Shown: positions 1 through 7,899, counted from the first letter of the stretch. The stretch is DNA of 53,728 nucleotides from an uncultured Mesonia sp. (GCA_947494545.1 CANLVH010000016.1:1-53728); one strand, 5' to 3'. Program-made: numbers and translations. Notes: generated by a model from the letters alone, not told the origin.

Positions 1-74
1 TATAGATTTTTTCGCACTACTAAAGTGCTGCAATAAAATTGCAGGGTTTAAATCCCTTTTTTGAGACCAATAAA
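1..74. repeat. Left copy of a 74-bp terminal inverted repeat
   Basis: Bases 1-74 are the exact reverse complement of 53652-53725; identity stops at base 75. The unit holds three small hairpins in a row: GCACT/AGTGC, TGCAAT-AAA-ATTGCA and GGG-TTTAAA-CCC (the last spaced by T and A). It abuts the terminator of the tRNA operon. An identical repeat at both contig ends, pointing outward, fits the edge of a multi-copy element (insertion sequence or similar). No transposase is visible because the window stops here. Confidence 0.85.
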
Positions 75-100
75 AAAGCCTTACATTTTATGTAAGGCTT
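71..100 (-). terminator. Rho-independent terminator of the tRNA-Ser/tRNA-Pro operon
   Basis: A perfect 10-bp stem, AAGCCTTACA and TGTAAGGCTT (76-85 and 91-100), has a five-base loop. On the minus strand it is followed by a run of five T. It lies five bases past the 3' end of tRNA-Pro. Confidence 0.85.
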
Positions 101-104
101 CTAG

Positions 105-179
105 TCGGGGTGGCAGGATTCGAACCTGCGACCTCCTGCTCCCAAAGCAGGCGCGATAACCGGGCTACGCTACACCCCG
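105..179 (-). tRNA. tRNA-Pro (anticodon TGG)
   Basis: The minus strand folds as a 75-nt tRNA. The acceptor stem CGGGGTG pairs with CACCCCG and the discriminator is A. The anticodon arm is CCTGC-TTTGGGA-GCAGG with anticodon TGG, and the T arm contains GGTTCGAATCC. CCA is not encoded. It is second in a two-tRNA operon behind tRNA-Ser and is followed directly by a terminator. Confidence 0.95.
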
Positions 180-252
180 ATAGTGGTTATCTGTTTGCGA
201 GTGCAAATATAAAATTAAATTTTACTTTTGCAAAACTCTTTAAGAAAAATTG

Positions 253-335
253 CGGAGAGACCGGGATTCGAACCCGGGCATCCAAAAAGGATGACAGCTT
301 AGCAGGCTGCTGCATTACCACTCTGCCACCTCTCC
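253..335 (-). tRNA. tRNA-Ser (anticodon GCT)
   Basis: The minus strand folds as a class II tRNA with a long variable arm. The acceptor stem starts GGAGAGG and ends CTCTCC with discriminator G. The anticodon loop CTGCTAA gives anticodon GCT, and the T arm is CCCGGGTTCGAATCCCGG. It is the first gene of the tRNA operon and has a clear promoter upstream. Confidence 0.95.
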
Positions 336-370
336 TAAAATTATGAACTTACGCATTTATTTTGCGACTG

Positions 371-402
371 CAAATGTAGGCTTTACTTATCTTCTTACCA
401 AA
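371..402 (-). promoter_or_regulatory. Promoter of the tRNA-Ser/tRNA-Pro operon
   Basis: On the minus strand TTTG (402-399) is followed after 20 bp by TACATTTG (378-371), an excellent match to the Bacteroidota -33/-7 promoter. The -7 box ends 35 bp before the tRNA-Ser 5' end. Confidence 0.7.
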
Positions 403-462
403 ACTTTTTACTACTTTTTTAAGAGTTAAAATGCATTGCACTGGTAAGCAAGTTCTTAAAAA

Positions 463-1695
463 TTAATTTTCTTCTAATCGAATCAAATTTGCTACATTTT
501 TTATAATAGACGTGTGTTTACGCACAAACGGATTGGTATCATCCCAAACATAGCCTGCCAGTACCGCACAAACTTGTTGTTTTATTTGGTTATTAGGATT
601 TTGATGCAAGATTAATTTTTGTAAATTTCCGTTATACCATTCTCTTACATAACTTTCAAAAACAGAAGTTCCTCTATCCATATAGTCTTCATAATCTTTT
701 TGCCAATCTACTTTTTCATTTTGTAATTCTTTTAAAATTAATTTTGCGGCACGAAGGCTAGACTCGGTGGCAAACGCAACTCCCGAAGAAAATATAGGGT
801 CTAAAAATTTTGCGCTATTTCCGGTTATTACAAAACCTTTGCCGTAAGTCTTGCTTACGTTCTTAGCCATATTATTTACCTTTTGGGGTGTAAACAAAAA
901 CGCTTGTTCTATAAACTGCTCTTTAAAATTTTTAGAACGAGAAAGCATTTCTCTAAAAGCTGTTTCCAGATTATTAGAAAACTGCGAAAACCATTTATTT
1001 GGTCCTACAAAACCTATACTGGTATTGCCATTGGAAAAAGGAATGTACCAAAACCAAACTTCTCTTTCTAAAATCTCAAAGGTTATTTGTGTGCCCTTCT
1101 CCCCTTTTGGTCGTAATACGTCGTTTACTTGTGTAAATATACTAGAATGCTGCGCAAGATTTACCGGAGCTTCCAAATCTAATTGTTTGGCCAGAACCCT
1201 ACCAAAACCACTGGCATCTATCACAAAAGAAGCTTCTATGGATTTAGTTTTGTTTTCGCTTTCTACTTCGGTTATAGAATTAGCGTCAGCTAAAAATTTT
1301 ACATTTTTAACCCTGGTGTTATAATGTATTTTTACGCCTTTTTGCTGGCAAGCTTCTGCCAGAACCATATCAAAATGATCGCGTGGCACTTGCCAGGTGT
1401 AATTCCAACCTTCTCCAAATTTTTCCGCGAAATCTACTATTCCTGCTGTATTGTTTCTAATAAATTTTGCGCCTTTTTTAATTTGGTAATTCTGCTCTTG
1501 CAAAGTATCTAAAAGTCCGGCTTCTTTAAAATTTTCCATACAGTGCGGAATCAAACTTTCGCCAATTGTATAACGCGGAAATTCGCTTTTTTCTACAATG
1601 CTTACCTTTATTCCTTTTTGGGCTAAATAAGCAGCGGCAACTGTCCCAGCAGGTCCCGCGCCTATTATCAAAACATCTGTTTTTTCTTTTCTCAT
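463..1695 (-). CDS. Flavin-dependent halogenase-like FAD oxidoreductase
   Basis: A 410-residue soluble FAD enzyme of the tryptophan-halogenase/geranylgeranyl-reductase superfamily. The N-terminal Rossmann motif GAGPAG lies at residues 12-17. GESLIP follows at 45-50, a KKGAKF segment at about 73-78 sits where halogenases carry a catalytic lysine, and WFWYIP at 214-219 fits the halogenase WxWxIP signature. Related enzymes occur in flexirubin and aryl-polyene pigment clusters, where they act on aromatic polyketide-like intermediates. Here the gene is divergent from a tyrosine ammonia-lyase and a FabG-like reductase, which supports a role in aromatic metabolism. Whether it halogenates or only oxidises cannot be told, since many relatives are not true halogenases. 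The ATG at 1695 is the only sensible start. Confidence 0.8.
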   Translation of the reverse strand: MRKEKTDVLIIGAGPAGTVAAAYLAQKGIKVSIVEKSEFPRYTIGESLIPHCMENFKEAGLLDTLQEQNYQIKKGAKFIRNNTAGIVDFAEKFGEGWNYTWQVPRDHFDMVLAEACQQKGVKIHYNTRVKNVKFLADANSITEVESENKTKSIEASFVIDASGFGRVLAKQLDLEAPVNLAQHSSIFTQVNDVLRPKGEKGTQITFEILEREVWFWYIPFSNGNTSIGFVGPNKWFSQFSNNLETAFREMLSRSKNFKEQFIEQAFLFTPQKVNNMAKNVSKTYGKGFVITGNSAKFLDPIFSSGVAFATESSLRAAKLILKELQNEKVDWQKDYEDYMDRGTSVFESYVREWYNGNLQKLILHQNPNNQIKQQVCAVLAGYVWDDTNPFVRKHTSIIKNVANLIRLEEN

Positions 1696-1713
1696 TCTGC
1701 TTTATTTGCAAGC

Positions 1714-1730
1714 CAAAAATACTACATTTG
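1714..1730. promoter_or_regulatory. Back-to-back divergent -7 boxes
   Basis: The 69-bp gap between the halogenase-like gene and the ammonia-lyase holds a minus-strand TATTTTTG (1714-1721) and a plus-strand TACATTTG (1723-1730). Both match TAnnTTTG. They lie two bases apart, so transcription of the two arms is probably coupled. No good -33 box is seen on the minus side. Confidence 0.5.
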
Positions 1731-1764
1731 TTTACGTAAATTAGCTTTACTTATAATTATCCCA

Positions 1765-3291
1765 ATGTTGCAACTTAAAAACACTTTGTCGTTCAAAGAT
1801 TTTACGGCTATCGTACTTAAAAACGAGTCGTTTAAAATTTCAGCAGAACAATTCCGTAAAGTAGAAAAAAGCTATCTTTTTTTACAAGACTATGCTAAAG
1901 ATAAAGTTATTTATGGCGTAAATACCGGGTTTGGCCCGATGGCACAATATAAAATTGCTAGCAAAGACCAAATTCAACTTCAGTATAACCTTATTAGAAG
2001 CCATGCTGCCGGCAGCGGAGAAGTTTTAACGCCAGAATATGCTAAGGCTATTCTTTTGGCGCGCTTAAATTCGTTAGTGTTAGGAAAATCCGGTATTCAT
2101 CCTTCGGTTATAGAAACCATGCAAAATCTAATCCGTAAAGATATACAACCGGTAATTTTTGAGCACGGCGGCGTTGGAGCCAGTGGCGATCTGGTGCAAT
2201 TGGCACATTTAGCGCTAATGCTTATAGGCGAAGGAGAGGTTTTTTTTAAAGGAAAAATACAGCCTGCAAAAACTGTTTTTACCCAAGAAAAAATTAAGCC
2301 TATTCCTATAAAGATACGCGAAGGTTTGGCGTTGCTAAACGGCACATCTGCAATGACTGGTATTGGTTTAATCAATATTTTTAAAGCAAAAAAGTTACTG
2401 AATTGGTCGGTTTTTTGTAGTTCGGTTCTAAACGAAATGGTAAATGCTTTTAACGATCATTTTTCAGCAGAGCTTAATGCTGTCAAATTACATTCCGGGC
2501 AACAAAAAATTGCCAAAAAAATGCGTCTGCACCTTAAAGACAGTAAACGTATAAAAAATAGAAAAGAACACTTTTTAAAATTGAATGCTAGTCAGGTTTT
2601 TGAAGATAAAGTGCAAGAATATTATAGTTTACGCTGCGTTCCGCAAATCTTAGGTCCGGTAAACGATACATTAGAAAGCGTAGAAAATATTTTGGTGCGA
2701 GAATTAAACTCTGCCAACGATAACCCGATAATAGATGCCGAAGCTGAAAATGTTTTTCACGGCGGAAATTTCCACGGCGATTATATTGCCTTAGAAATGG
2801 ATAAGCTTAAACTAGTTGTAACCAAATTATCTATGTTGGCAGAACGTCAACTCAATTTTTTGGCAAACAACAAACTAAATCAGATTTTGCCGCCTTTCGT
2901 AAATTTGGCAAAACCGGGTTTAAATTTTGGTATACAAGGCGCGCAATTTACCGCCGTTTCTACCACTGCAGAAAATCAAACTTTATCTACTTCTATGTAT
3001 ATTCACAGCATTCCTAACAATAACGACAACCAAGATATTGTGAGTATGGGTAGCAATGCTGCTTTGCTTACCAAAAAAGTTATAGACAATGCTTTTGAAG
3101 TAATTGCGGTAGAACTGTTGGCGTTGCTGCAAGCTTATTATTATATAAAGCAAGACGAAAGTTTTTCCGTAAAGACTTCTACAGAATTAGAAAAGTTAAA
3201 AAATATTGTGCCGCCCTTTACGGAAGACAAACCGGTTTCCGGACATATTAAAAACTTAAAAGAATATCTTCTACAAAAAGACCCGTATTAA
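1765..3291 (+). CDS. Tyrosine ammonia-lyase (aromatic amino acid lyase)
   Basis: A 508-residue MIO-type lyase that deaminates an aromatic amino acid to the matching acrylate; L-tyrosine to p-coumarate is expected. The catalytic tyrosine is in YGVNTGFG (50-57). The Ala-Ser-Gly that cyclises to the MIO group is at 139-141 within a GGVGASGDLVQLAHLAL context. NLIRSHAAGSG (75-85) is the substrate-selectivity region. From memory the whole protein is strikingly like the Flavobacterium johnsoniae tyrosine ammonia-lyase of the flexirubin cluster (GPMAQY, DQIQLQYNLIRSH, SLRCVPQILGPV, GGNFHGDYI). Histidine ammonia-lyase is the alternative, but no hut genes are nearby. It is followed after 2 bp by the reductase gene, so the two form an operon. 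It holds three TTCCGTAAAG decamers. Confidence 0.88.
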   Translation: MLQLKNTLSFKDFTAIVLKNESFKISAEQFRKVEKSYLFLQDYAKDKVIYGVNTGFGPMAQYKIASKDQIQLQYNLIRSHAAGSGEVLTPEYAKAILLARLNSLVLGKSGIHPSVIETMQNLIRKDIQPVIFEHGGVGASGDLVQLAHLALMLIGEGEVFFKGKIQPAKTVFTQEKIKPIPIKIREGLALLNGTSAMTGIGLINIFKAKKLLNWSVFCSSVLNEMVNAFNDHFSAELNAVKLHSGQQKIAKKMRLHLKDSKRIKNRKEHFLKLNASQVFEDKVQEYYSLRCVPQILGPVNDTLESVENILVRELNSANDNPIIDAEAENVFHGGNFHGDYIALEMDKLKLVVTKLSMLAERQLNFLANNKLNQILPPFVNLAKPGLNFGIQGAQFTAVSTTAENQTLSTSMYIHSIPNNNDNQDIVSMGSNAALLTKKVIDNAFEVIAVELLALLQAYYYIKQDESFSVKTSTELEKLKNIVPPFTEDKPVSGHIKNLKEYLLQKDPY

Positions 3292-3293
3292 AA

Positions 3294-4037
3294 ATGGCAA
3301 CAGAAAAAAAATATGCATTGGTTAGCGGGGGTTCTCGTGGTATTGGCAGAGCAATTGCGTTACAACTGGCAAAAGATTTGAATTATAATATTTTGCTAAC
3401 CTATTTTAAGCAAAAAGAAGCTGCCGAAGAAGTTGTAAAAGAAATTAAAGAACTAAACCTGCACGCCGAAGCTTTACAAATAGATGTTTCGCAACGCGAT
3501 GCCACTAGAAAAGCTCTAAACCACTGGCAAACCGAAAATTCTAACAATACTATTGAAGTTTTGGTAAACAATGCCGGAATTAGAAACGACGGTTTATTTG
3601 TATGGCAAAAAGACGAAGCTTGGGATAGTGTTTTGGCTACCAATCTCGACGGCTTTTATAATCTTACCCAAACTTTAGTAGAACCAATGTTAAAAGCAAA
3701 ATTTGGTAGAATTATAAATATTGTTTCCCTTTCGGGGGAAAAAGGCAATGCGGGCCAGGTTAATTACTCCGCGGCCAAAGCCGGAGTAATTGGTGCTACC
3801 AAAGCTTTAGCGCAAGAAATTGCCAAAAGAAAAGTAACCGTAAATGCCGTTGCTCCGGGATTTATAAAAACCGATATGACCCAAAATCTAAACGAAAAAG
3901 AATTAAAGAAAACCATCCCGGCCAACAGGTTTGGCACACCGGAAGAAGTAGCAGATTTAGTCAGTTTTCTAGCTTCCGAAAAGGCAAATTATATTACCGG
4001 ACAAGTAATACATATAAACGGCGGAATTTATTCCTAA
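3294..4037 (+). CDS. fabG: 3-oxoacyl-ACP reductase-like short-chain dehydrogenase
   Basis: A 247-residue classical short-chain dehydrogenase/reductase. The cofactor motif SGGSRGIG is at 11-18, NNAG at 92-95, a conserved Asn in ATNLDG near 117, catalytic Ser145, and Tyr158-x3-Lys162 in YSAAK. Length and motifs fit NADPH-dependent FabG, which reduces 3-ketoacyl-ACP. It begins 2 bp after the ammonia-lyase stop. It is therefore more likely a dedicated pigment or aryl-acyl reductase than the housekeeping FabG. No ketosynthase, acyl carrier protein or dehydratase gene is next to it. The symbol names the family; the true substrate is not shown. Confidence 0.85.
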   Translation: MATEKKYALVSGGSRGIGRAIALQLAKDLNYNILLTYFKQKEAAEEVVKEIKELNLHAEALQIDVSQRDATRKALNHWQTENSNNTIEVLVNNAGIRNDGLFVWQKDEAWDSVLATNLDGFYNLTQTLVEPMLKAKFGRIINIVSLSGEKGNAGQVNYSAAKAGVIGATKALAQEIAKRKVTVNAVAPGFIKTDMTQNLNEKELKKTIPANRFGTPEEVADLVSFLASEKANYITGQVIHINGGIYS

Positions 4038-4086
4038 AGTCTTCTCTATTTTAAAATTTGTATATTTAACTAAAAATACTACAACT

Positions 4087-4680
4087 ATGAAAAAATTAAT
4101 TATCACCGGTTTGGTTTTGAGTGCGAGCATTATTGGCTTTGCTCAAAATAAAAAAGTTTTACCCAAAGAAATTCAGATTAAAATGGCTACCCAAGTAGCT
4201 CCCGAAGAAGACAGAGAAGGCGCTAAAGTTTGGGGTTATAACGAAGAAGGAGAAATGGTTGTTTTACAAGAAGGAACCAATAATATTGTTTGTTTGGCAG
4301 ACAATCCTAATAAAGAAGGCATAAAAGTGAGTTGTTACGGCAAGCAATTAGAACCTTTTATGAAAAGAGGTCGCGATCTTAAAGCCGAAGGCAAAGCAAC
4401 TATGGAGCTTAGGGAAATACGAGAAAAAGAAGCAAAAAGCGGCGAATTAAGAATGCCGGAAGCGCCAAGTATGCTTTACGTTTTAACCGGCTCTGAAAAA
4501 GATTTAGATATAGAAACGGGAATGTTGCGCAAAAGCGATATTCGTTACGTAATCTATACACCCTTTGCTACGCTAGAATCTACCGGTTTGCCGGCAAAAC
4601 CACATAAACCCGGAATGCCGTGGTTGATGGATCCCGGCACGCATCGCGCGCACATTATGGTAACGCCTCCTAAAGAATAA
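4087..4680 (+). CDS. Exported protein of unknown function
   Basis: A 197-residue protein with a clear Sec signal peptide (MKKL, hydrophobic stretch to about residue 19, cleavage near GFAQ). The mature part is charged and hydrophilic. It has two cysteines (in IVCLAD and VSCYGK) that could form a disulphide, and a C-terminal segment HRAHIMVTPP. I recognise no enzyme domain. It starts 50 bp after the reductase gene on the same strand and ends before a strong terminator, so it may be the last gene of that transcript, though its content does not tie it to aromatic metabolism. Confidence 0.75.
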   Translation: MKKLIITGLVLSASIIGFAQNKKVLPKEIQIKMATQVAPEEDREGAKVWGYNEEGEMVVLQEGTNNIVCLADNPNKEGIKVSCYGKQLEPFMKRGRDLKAEGKATMELREIREKEAKSGELRMPEAPSMLYVLTGSEKDLDIETGMLRKSDIRYVIYTPFATLESTGLPAKPHKPGMPWLMDPGTHRAHIMVTPPKE

Positions 4681-4705
4681 TTTGTTGGTTAAGTGATTTT
4701 CAATT

Positions 4706-4778
4706 AAAAAGCCGATTTAAAATTGAGTTTGTTATTTTCAACTAACAAAATTCTTTTTTAAATCGGCTACTTTTTTTT
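4706..4778. terminator. Bidirectional terminator between convergent genes
   Basis: AGCCGATTTAAA (4710-4721) pairs with TTTAAATCGGCT (4757-4768). On the plus strand the stem is followed by eight T (4771-4778), and on the minus strand by five T. An inner TTTGTTA/TAACAAA pair lengthens the stem. It serves the exported protein gene and the aldehyde dehydrogenase gene. Confidence 0.8.
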
Positions 4779-4800
4779 CCGTGAAAACGGTATTAAAAGC

Positions 4801-6183
4801 TTAACTGTTTAAAGCCATAATGGCTTTTGCATTTACAAATTCTTTCATCCCGAAACCGCCGTGTTCTCTACCAAAACCGGAGTTTTTTACGCCACCAAAA
4901 GGCATATTGGGTTGTGCTAAACCAAACGAGTTGATAAATACCATTCCGGTATCAAAATGATGCTTGGCAAGGTCTATAGCTTTTTCTTCATCTTTACAGA
5001 AAATTCCGCCACCTAATCCAAATTTACTATCGTTGGCAATTTTAAAAGCATCTTCTTGGTTTTTAGCTTTTATAAGCGAAGCCACCGGACCAAACAACTC
5101 ATCATCGTACGCGGGTTGCCCTGGTTTTACATTTTCAAGAACTGTTGCCGGATAGTAATAACCGGTTTCATTAGGTATTTTACCACCGCAAAGTATTTTT
5201 GCGCCTTTTTCTACACTTTTTTCTACTTGTTCATGCAATTCGTCTCGTAAATCTTTTCTTGCCATCGGACCAATCTTGGCATCTTTGCCGGTAGGATCGC
5301 CATAACTTATGTTTTTCATTTTTTCTACATAAGCATCTCTAAATTCTTCGTAAACTTCTTCTACTATAATAAAACGTTTGGCGGCCACGCAAGTTTCGCC
5401 ATTGTTATAAATTCTCCCCGCAATACAAGCTTTTACTGCTGTTTCTATATCGGCGTCTTTTAATACAATATATGCATCGTTAGATCCTAATTCTAAAACA
5501 GATTTTTTTAATTGTGCACCGGCTTTTTTACCGATAATTTTACCCGCATCCGGACTTCCGGTAAGGGTTACGCCACGTACCAATTTGTTTTCAATTACTT
5601 TATCAGATTCGTCGTGGTCTATAATTAAGACTTTAAAGAGGTTTTTTGGTAAGCCTGCTTTTTCAAAAATCTTTTCTAACATAAGCCCGGTTCCGGTTAC
5701 ATTAGCGGCGTGTTTTAATAATACGCCATTCCCGGCCATTAAATTGGCAATGGAGTAGCGTATCACTTGATAAACCGGAAAATTCCACGGTTGTATTCCG
5801 TAAATAACACCTATTGGCGAGTAGGTTATTACGCCGTTTCCGCCATTGGGTAATTCACGTTTTTCGTCTTTTAAATTTTCCGGACCATTTTTCGCCGTCC
5901 ATTTACAAATTTGCGTACATAAATCTACTTCTTGTTTACTATGCTTAAGCAGTTTTCCCATTTCCTGGGTCATTAAAGCTGTTAAATCTTCTTTGTGTTC
6001 CTGTAAAGCATCGGCTATTTTTTCTAAATGAGAAGAACGCTCTTCTGCGCTTTTTGTTTTCCAATTTAAAAAAGCCTCATGGCAATCTTTTATCGCCTTT
6101 TTGGTATCTTCGGAAGAAAAATAGGTATAAGACTTTATTTCTTCTTCGGTTGCCGGATTAATTGTTTTAAAAGTATTACTCAT
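4801..6183 (-). CDS. NAD(P)-dependent succinate-semialdehyde dehydrogenase family protein
   Basis: A 460-residue aldehyde dehydrogenase. The nucleotide-binding and oxyanion segment is PWNFPVYQ, the general-base glutamate lies in LELGSNDAYIV, and the catalytic cysteine in NNGETCVAAKR. The C-terminal PFGGVKNSGFGREHG motif is complete. Length and sequence fit the short succinate-semialdehyde dehydrogenase group (YneI/Sad-like), which oxidises succinate semialdehyde to succinate, but substrate cannot be fixed from sequence. It stands alone between a terminator and a repeat-bearing gap. A second, divergent member of the same group is at 47656-49014. Confidence 0.85.
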   Translation of the reverse strand: MSNTFKTINPATEEEIKSYTYFSSEDTKKAIKDCHEAFLNWKTKSAEERSSHLEKIADALQEHKEDLTALMTQEMGKLLKHSKQEVDLCTQICKWTAKNGPENLKDEKRELPNGGNGVITYSPIGVIYGIQPWNFPVYQVIRYSIANLMAGNGVLLKHAANVTGTGLMLEKIFEKAGLPKNLFKVLIIDHDESDKVIENKLVRGVTLTGSPDAGKIIGKKAGAQLKKSVLELGSNDAYIVLKDADIETAVKACIAGRIYNNGETCVAAKRFIIVEEVYEEFRDAYVEKMKNISYGDPTGKDAKIGPMARKDLRDELHEQVEKSVEKGAKILCGGKIPNETGYYYPATVLENVKPGQPAYDDELFGPVASLIKAKNQEDAFKIANDSKFGLGGGIFCKDEEKAIDLAKHHFDTGMVFINSFGLAQPNMPFGGVKNSGFGREHGGFGMKEFVNAKAIMALNS

Positions 6184-6240
6184 AATTTTTTTTCTTTGAA
6201 TTTAATAAGAACTTGTCGTTTATCTTCCCAAAAAAATGTT

Positions 6241-6407
6241 ATTATACCAATTTAATTTTGTAAGGTCGTATAAAAAACGAAGCTGCTTTTTCGTTCTATG
6301 ACGCTGCGATTGGTTTGCATAGCCATAGCTACGGAAATTATGAGCAAGGAAATAGAACGTAAAATGAGCGAGTTTAAATGCTACATTACATTGTTAATTT
6401 GGTATGA
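6241..6407. repeat. Nested inverted-repeat element, MITE-like
   Basis: The 300-bp gap between the dehydrogenase and the Crp gene contains a palindromic block. The outer arms read ATTATACCAATTTAATTTTG (from 6241) and, inverted, TCATACCAAATTAACAATG (ending 6407). Inner arms CGTTCTAT (6292-6299) and ATAGAACG (6352-6359) nest inside. It could fold into a long cruciform. No ORF is present. The layout resembles small non-autonomous elements or dispersed intergenic repeats of flavobacteria; copy number in the genome cannot be seen from here. Confidence 0.55.
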
Positions 6408-6484
6408 ACAGTATTTTAAGTTTCGTGTAAACTGAAGACCCCTAGCCCATTCTATTTTTTTATCTTTACCCAAAATTATTGCCG

Positions 6485-7081
6485 ATGATTTCTGCCACAG
6501 AAATAACAAAATTTGGTGCTGAAAAGTTAAGCTTTCAAAAAGATGAATACATTTTTAGAGAAGGCGAAAAAGCGCTTTATTACTACCAAGTAGCTTCAGG
6601 CGAAGTAAAAATGAATAATTACCACGAAGATGGTAAAGAATTTATACAAGCCATATTTTCTGCTCCCAGAAGTTTTGGAGAGCCGCCGCTTTTTGCAGAG
6701 ATAGAATATCCTGCCAATGCTGTAGCAGTTACCAAAGCAGAGGTTTACCGTATTCCTAAAAAAGAGTTTTTTAAATGGCTTTTGGCAAATCCGTCTATAC
6801 ATTTGCAAGTAAGCAAAGGTTTGGCCACGCGTTTGCATTATAAAGCTATAATGGCATCAGAATTATCGCAACAAAATCCGGAAAACCGTATACTAAGAAT
6901 TTTAGATTATCTTAAACAGCAAGCCAAACATTCTTCTAAAAAACACACATTTAAAGTAGATTTAACCCGCCAGCAGATAGCAGATTTAACCGGCCTTCGT
7001 GTAGAAACGGTTATTAGAACAATTAAAAGTCTAGCCGCCAAAAACGAAGTAGAAATTATTGAACGTAAGGTTTATCGCTAA
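6485..7081 (+). CDS. Crp/Fnr family transcriptional regulator
   Basis: A 198-residue regulator with an N-terminal cyclic-nucleotide-binding-type beta barrel (about 15-110), then the long dimerisation helix. The C-terminal winged helix-turn-helix is in DLTRQQIADLTGLRVETVIRTIKSL. I see no N-terminal cysteine cluster, so it is not a classical 4Fe-4S Fnr; related proteins sense NO through haem or respond to redox state. I chose ATG 6485 over the upstream TTG at 6479. A TATCTTTA box at 6461-6468 fits a nearby promoter. The next operon carries haem and di-iron proteins behind a perfect 7-6-7 palindrome, the natural target of this regulator. Confidence 0.88.
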   Translation: MISATEITKFGAEKLSFQKDEYIFREGEKALYYYQVASGEVKMNNYHEDGKEFIQAIFSAPRSFGEPPLFAEIEYPANAVAVTKAEVYRIPKKEFFKWLLANPSIHLQVSKGLATRLHYKAIMASELSQQNPENRILRILDYLKQQAKHSSKKHTFKVDLTRQQIADLTGLRVETVIRTIKSLAAKNEVEIIERKVYR

Positions 7082-7088
7082 AGACTCG

Positions 7089-7136
7089 TTTATGATTCCA
7101 GTCATAAAATAAGAAAGTGCAACACCCCTAACTTTG
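7089..7136 (+). promoter_or_regulatory. Crp/Fnr operator and -7 box of the hemoglobin operon
   Basis: TTTATGA-N6-TCATAAA (7089-7108) is a perfect inverted repeat with the 6-bp spacer typical of Crp/Fnr/HcpR sites. TAACTTTG (7129-7136) matches TAnnTTTG. The expected start of transcription is near 7141. That puts the operator centre near -42, the classical activator position of this family. Confidence 0.7.
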
Positions 7137-7153
7137 TAAAAAATTATAAAGTT

Positions 7154-7441
7154 ATGCATTTATACAAAAAAATATTTTCAGATTTTGGCAGTGAATACTA
7201 TATGCACGCCACGTTGGGTATCATTTTATCCAGTTGTTTGGGTGCCGCGGCAGCTATGTTAATTTTAACCAGCGGACACCAATTACCGCAAATGCTACAG
7301 TTGTTTTGGATAACCGCAGTTTGTATGAGCTTTAACGCTGCTGTTTTAGCAAACATAAAAAAAGACATTGTTTTTGCTTTGTTAATAATAAGCCTTATAA
7401 GCAGTGCTTTGCTTATATTGTACCACGTATTTACTTTATAA
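7154..7441 (+). CDS. Small membrane protein, first gene of the hemoglobin operon
   Basis: A 95-residue protein with about three predicted membrane segments (roughly 20-40, 47-66 and 70-93) and a short cytoplasmic start. I recognise no named family. Its stop codon directly abuts the ATG of the truncated hemoglobin gene, so the two are probably translationally coupled. Its place behind the Crp/Fnr-type operator suggests a membrane partner for NO or oxygen handling, but that is inference from context. Confidence 0.7.
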   Translation: MHLYKKIFSDFGSEYYMHATLGIILSSCLGAAAAMLILTSGHQLPQMLQLFWITAVCMSFNAAVLANIKKDIVFALLIISLISSALLILYHVFTL

Positions 7442-7837
7442 ATGGAGATTAAAAAACCAATAGAAAACATAGAAGATATACGGCTTTTGGTAGATACTTT
7501 TTACGCAAAAGTGAGAGAAGATTCTTTATTAGGGCCAATTTTTGAGAACGTTATTCATGATAATTGGGACGAGCATTTGGCAAAAATGTATAGTTTTTGG
7601 CAAACTGTTTTACTAAAAGAGCGTACTTATAGAGGCGCGCCATTTGTACCACACGCAAAACTTCCTATTGCCAAACCACATTTTGACGCTTGGTTAAAAC
7701 TATTTCATGCTACCTTAGCGGAAAATTTTGTAGGAAAAGCCGCGGAAGAAGCTAAATGGCGTTCTGAGCAAATGGCTCTTATGTTTCAAAATAAACTAAA
7801 CTACGATAGAGACCGGCAGTCTTCGGCTCTTATGTAA
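7442..7837 (+). CDS. Group III truncated hemoglobin
   Basis: A 131-residue 2-on-2 globin. DTFYAKVREDSLLGPIFE (18-35) is the group signature at the start of the fold. HLAKMYSFW follows in the middle. His80 in KPHFDAWLKLF is the likely proximal haem ligand. Group III globins, for example Campylobacter Ctb, bind oxygen and NO and are induced by nitrosative stress through a Crp/Fnr regulator. The same arrangement is seen here: regulator, operator, globin, then hemerythrin. The start is fixed by the abutting stop of the upstream gene. Confidence 0.9.
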   Translation: MEIKKPIENIEDIRLLVDTFYAKVREDSLLGPIFENVIHDNWDEHLAKMYSFWQTVLLKERTYRGAPFVPHAKLPIAKPHFDAWLKLFHATLAENFVGKAAEEAKWRSEQMALMFQNKLNYDRDRQSSALM

Positions 7838-7899
7838 AAGAAAGTATAAATTCTAGCGCGTTTATCTATTCTTTTTTATCTTTTGCTAAAAATAAAACT

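Noticed and set aside
110..346. 78-codon open frame across 110-346
   Set aside because: It is the complement of tRNA-Pro and tRNA-Ser, so the apparent peptide is a by-product of tRNA sequence.
851..1324. 157-codon frame opposite the halogenase-like gene
   Set aside because: Antisense shadow of a gene with full family motifs; the peptide has no recognisable domain and there is no promoter for it.
1765..3291. Ammonia-lyase as histidine ammonia-lyase (hutH)
   Set aside because: No hutU, hutI or hutG nearby, and the sequence follows the flavobacterial tyrosine ammonia-lyase much more closely.
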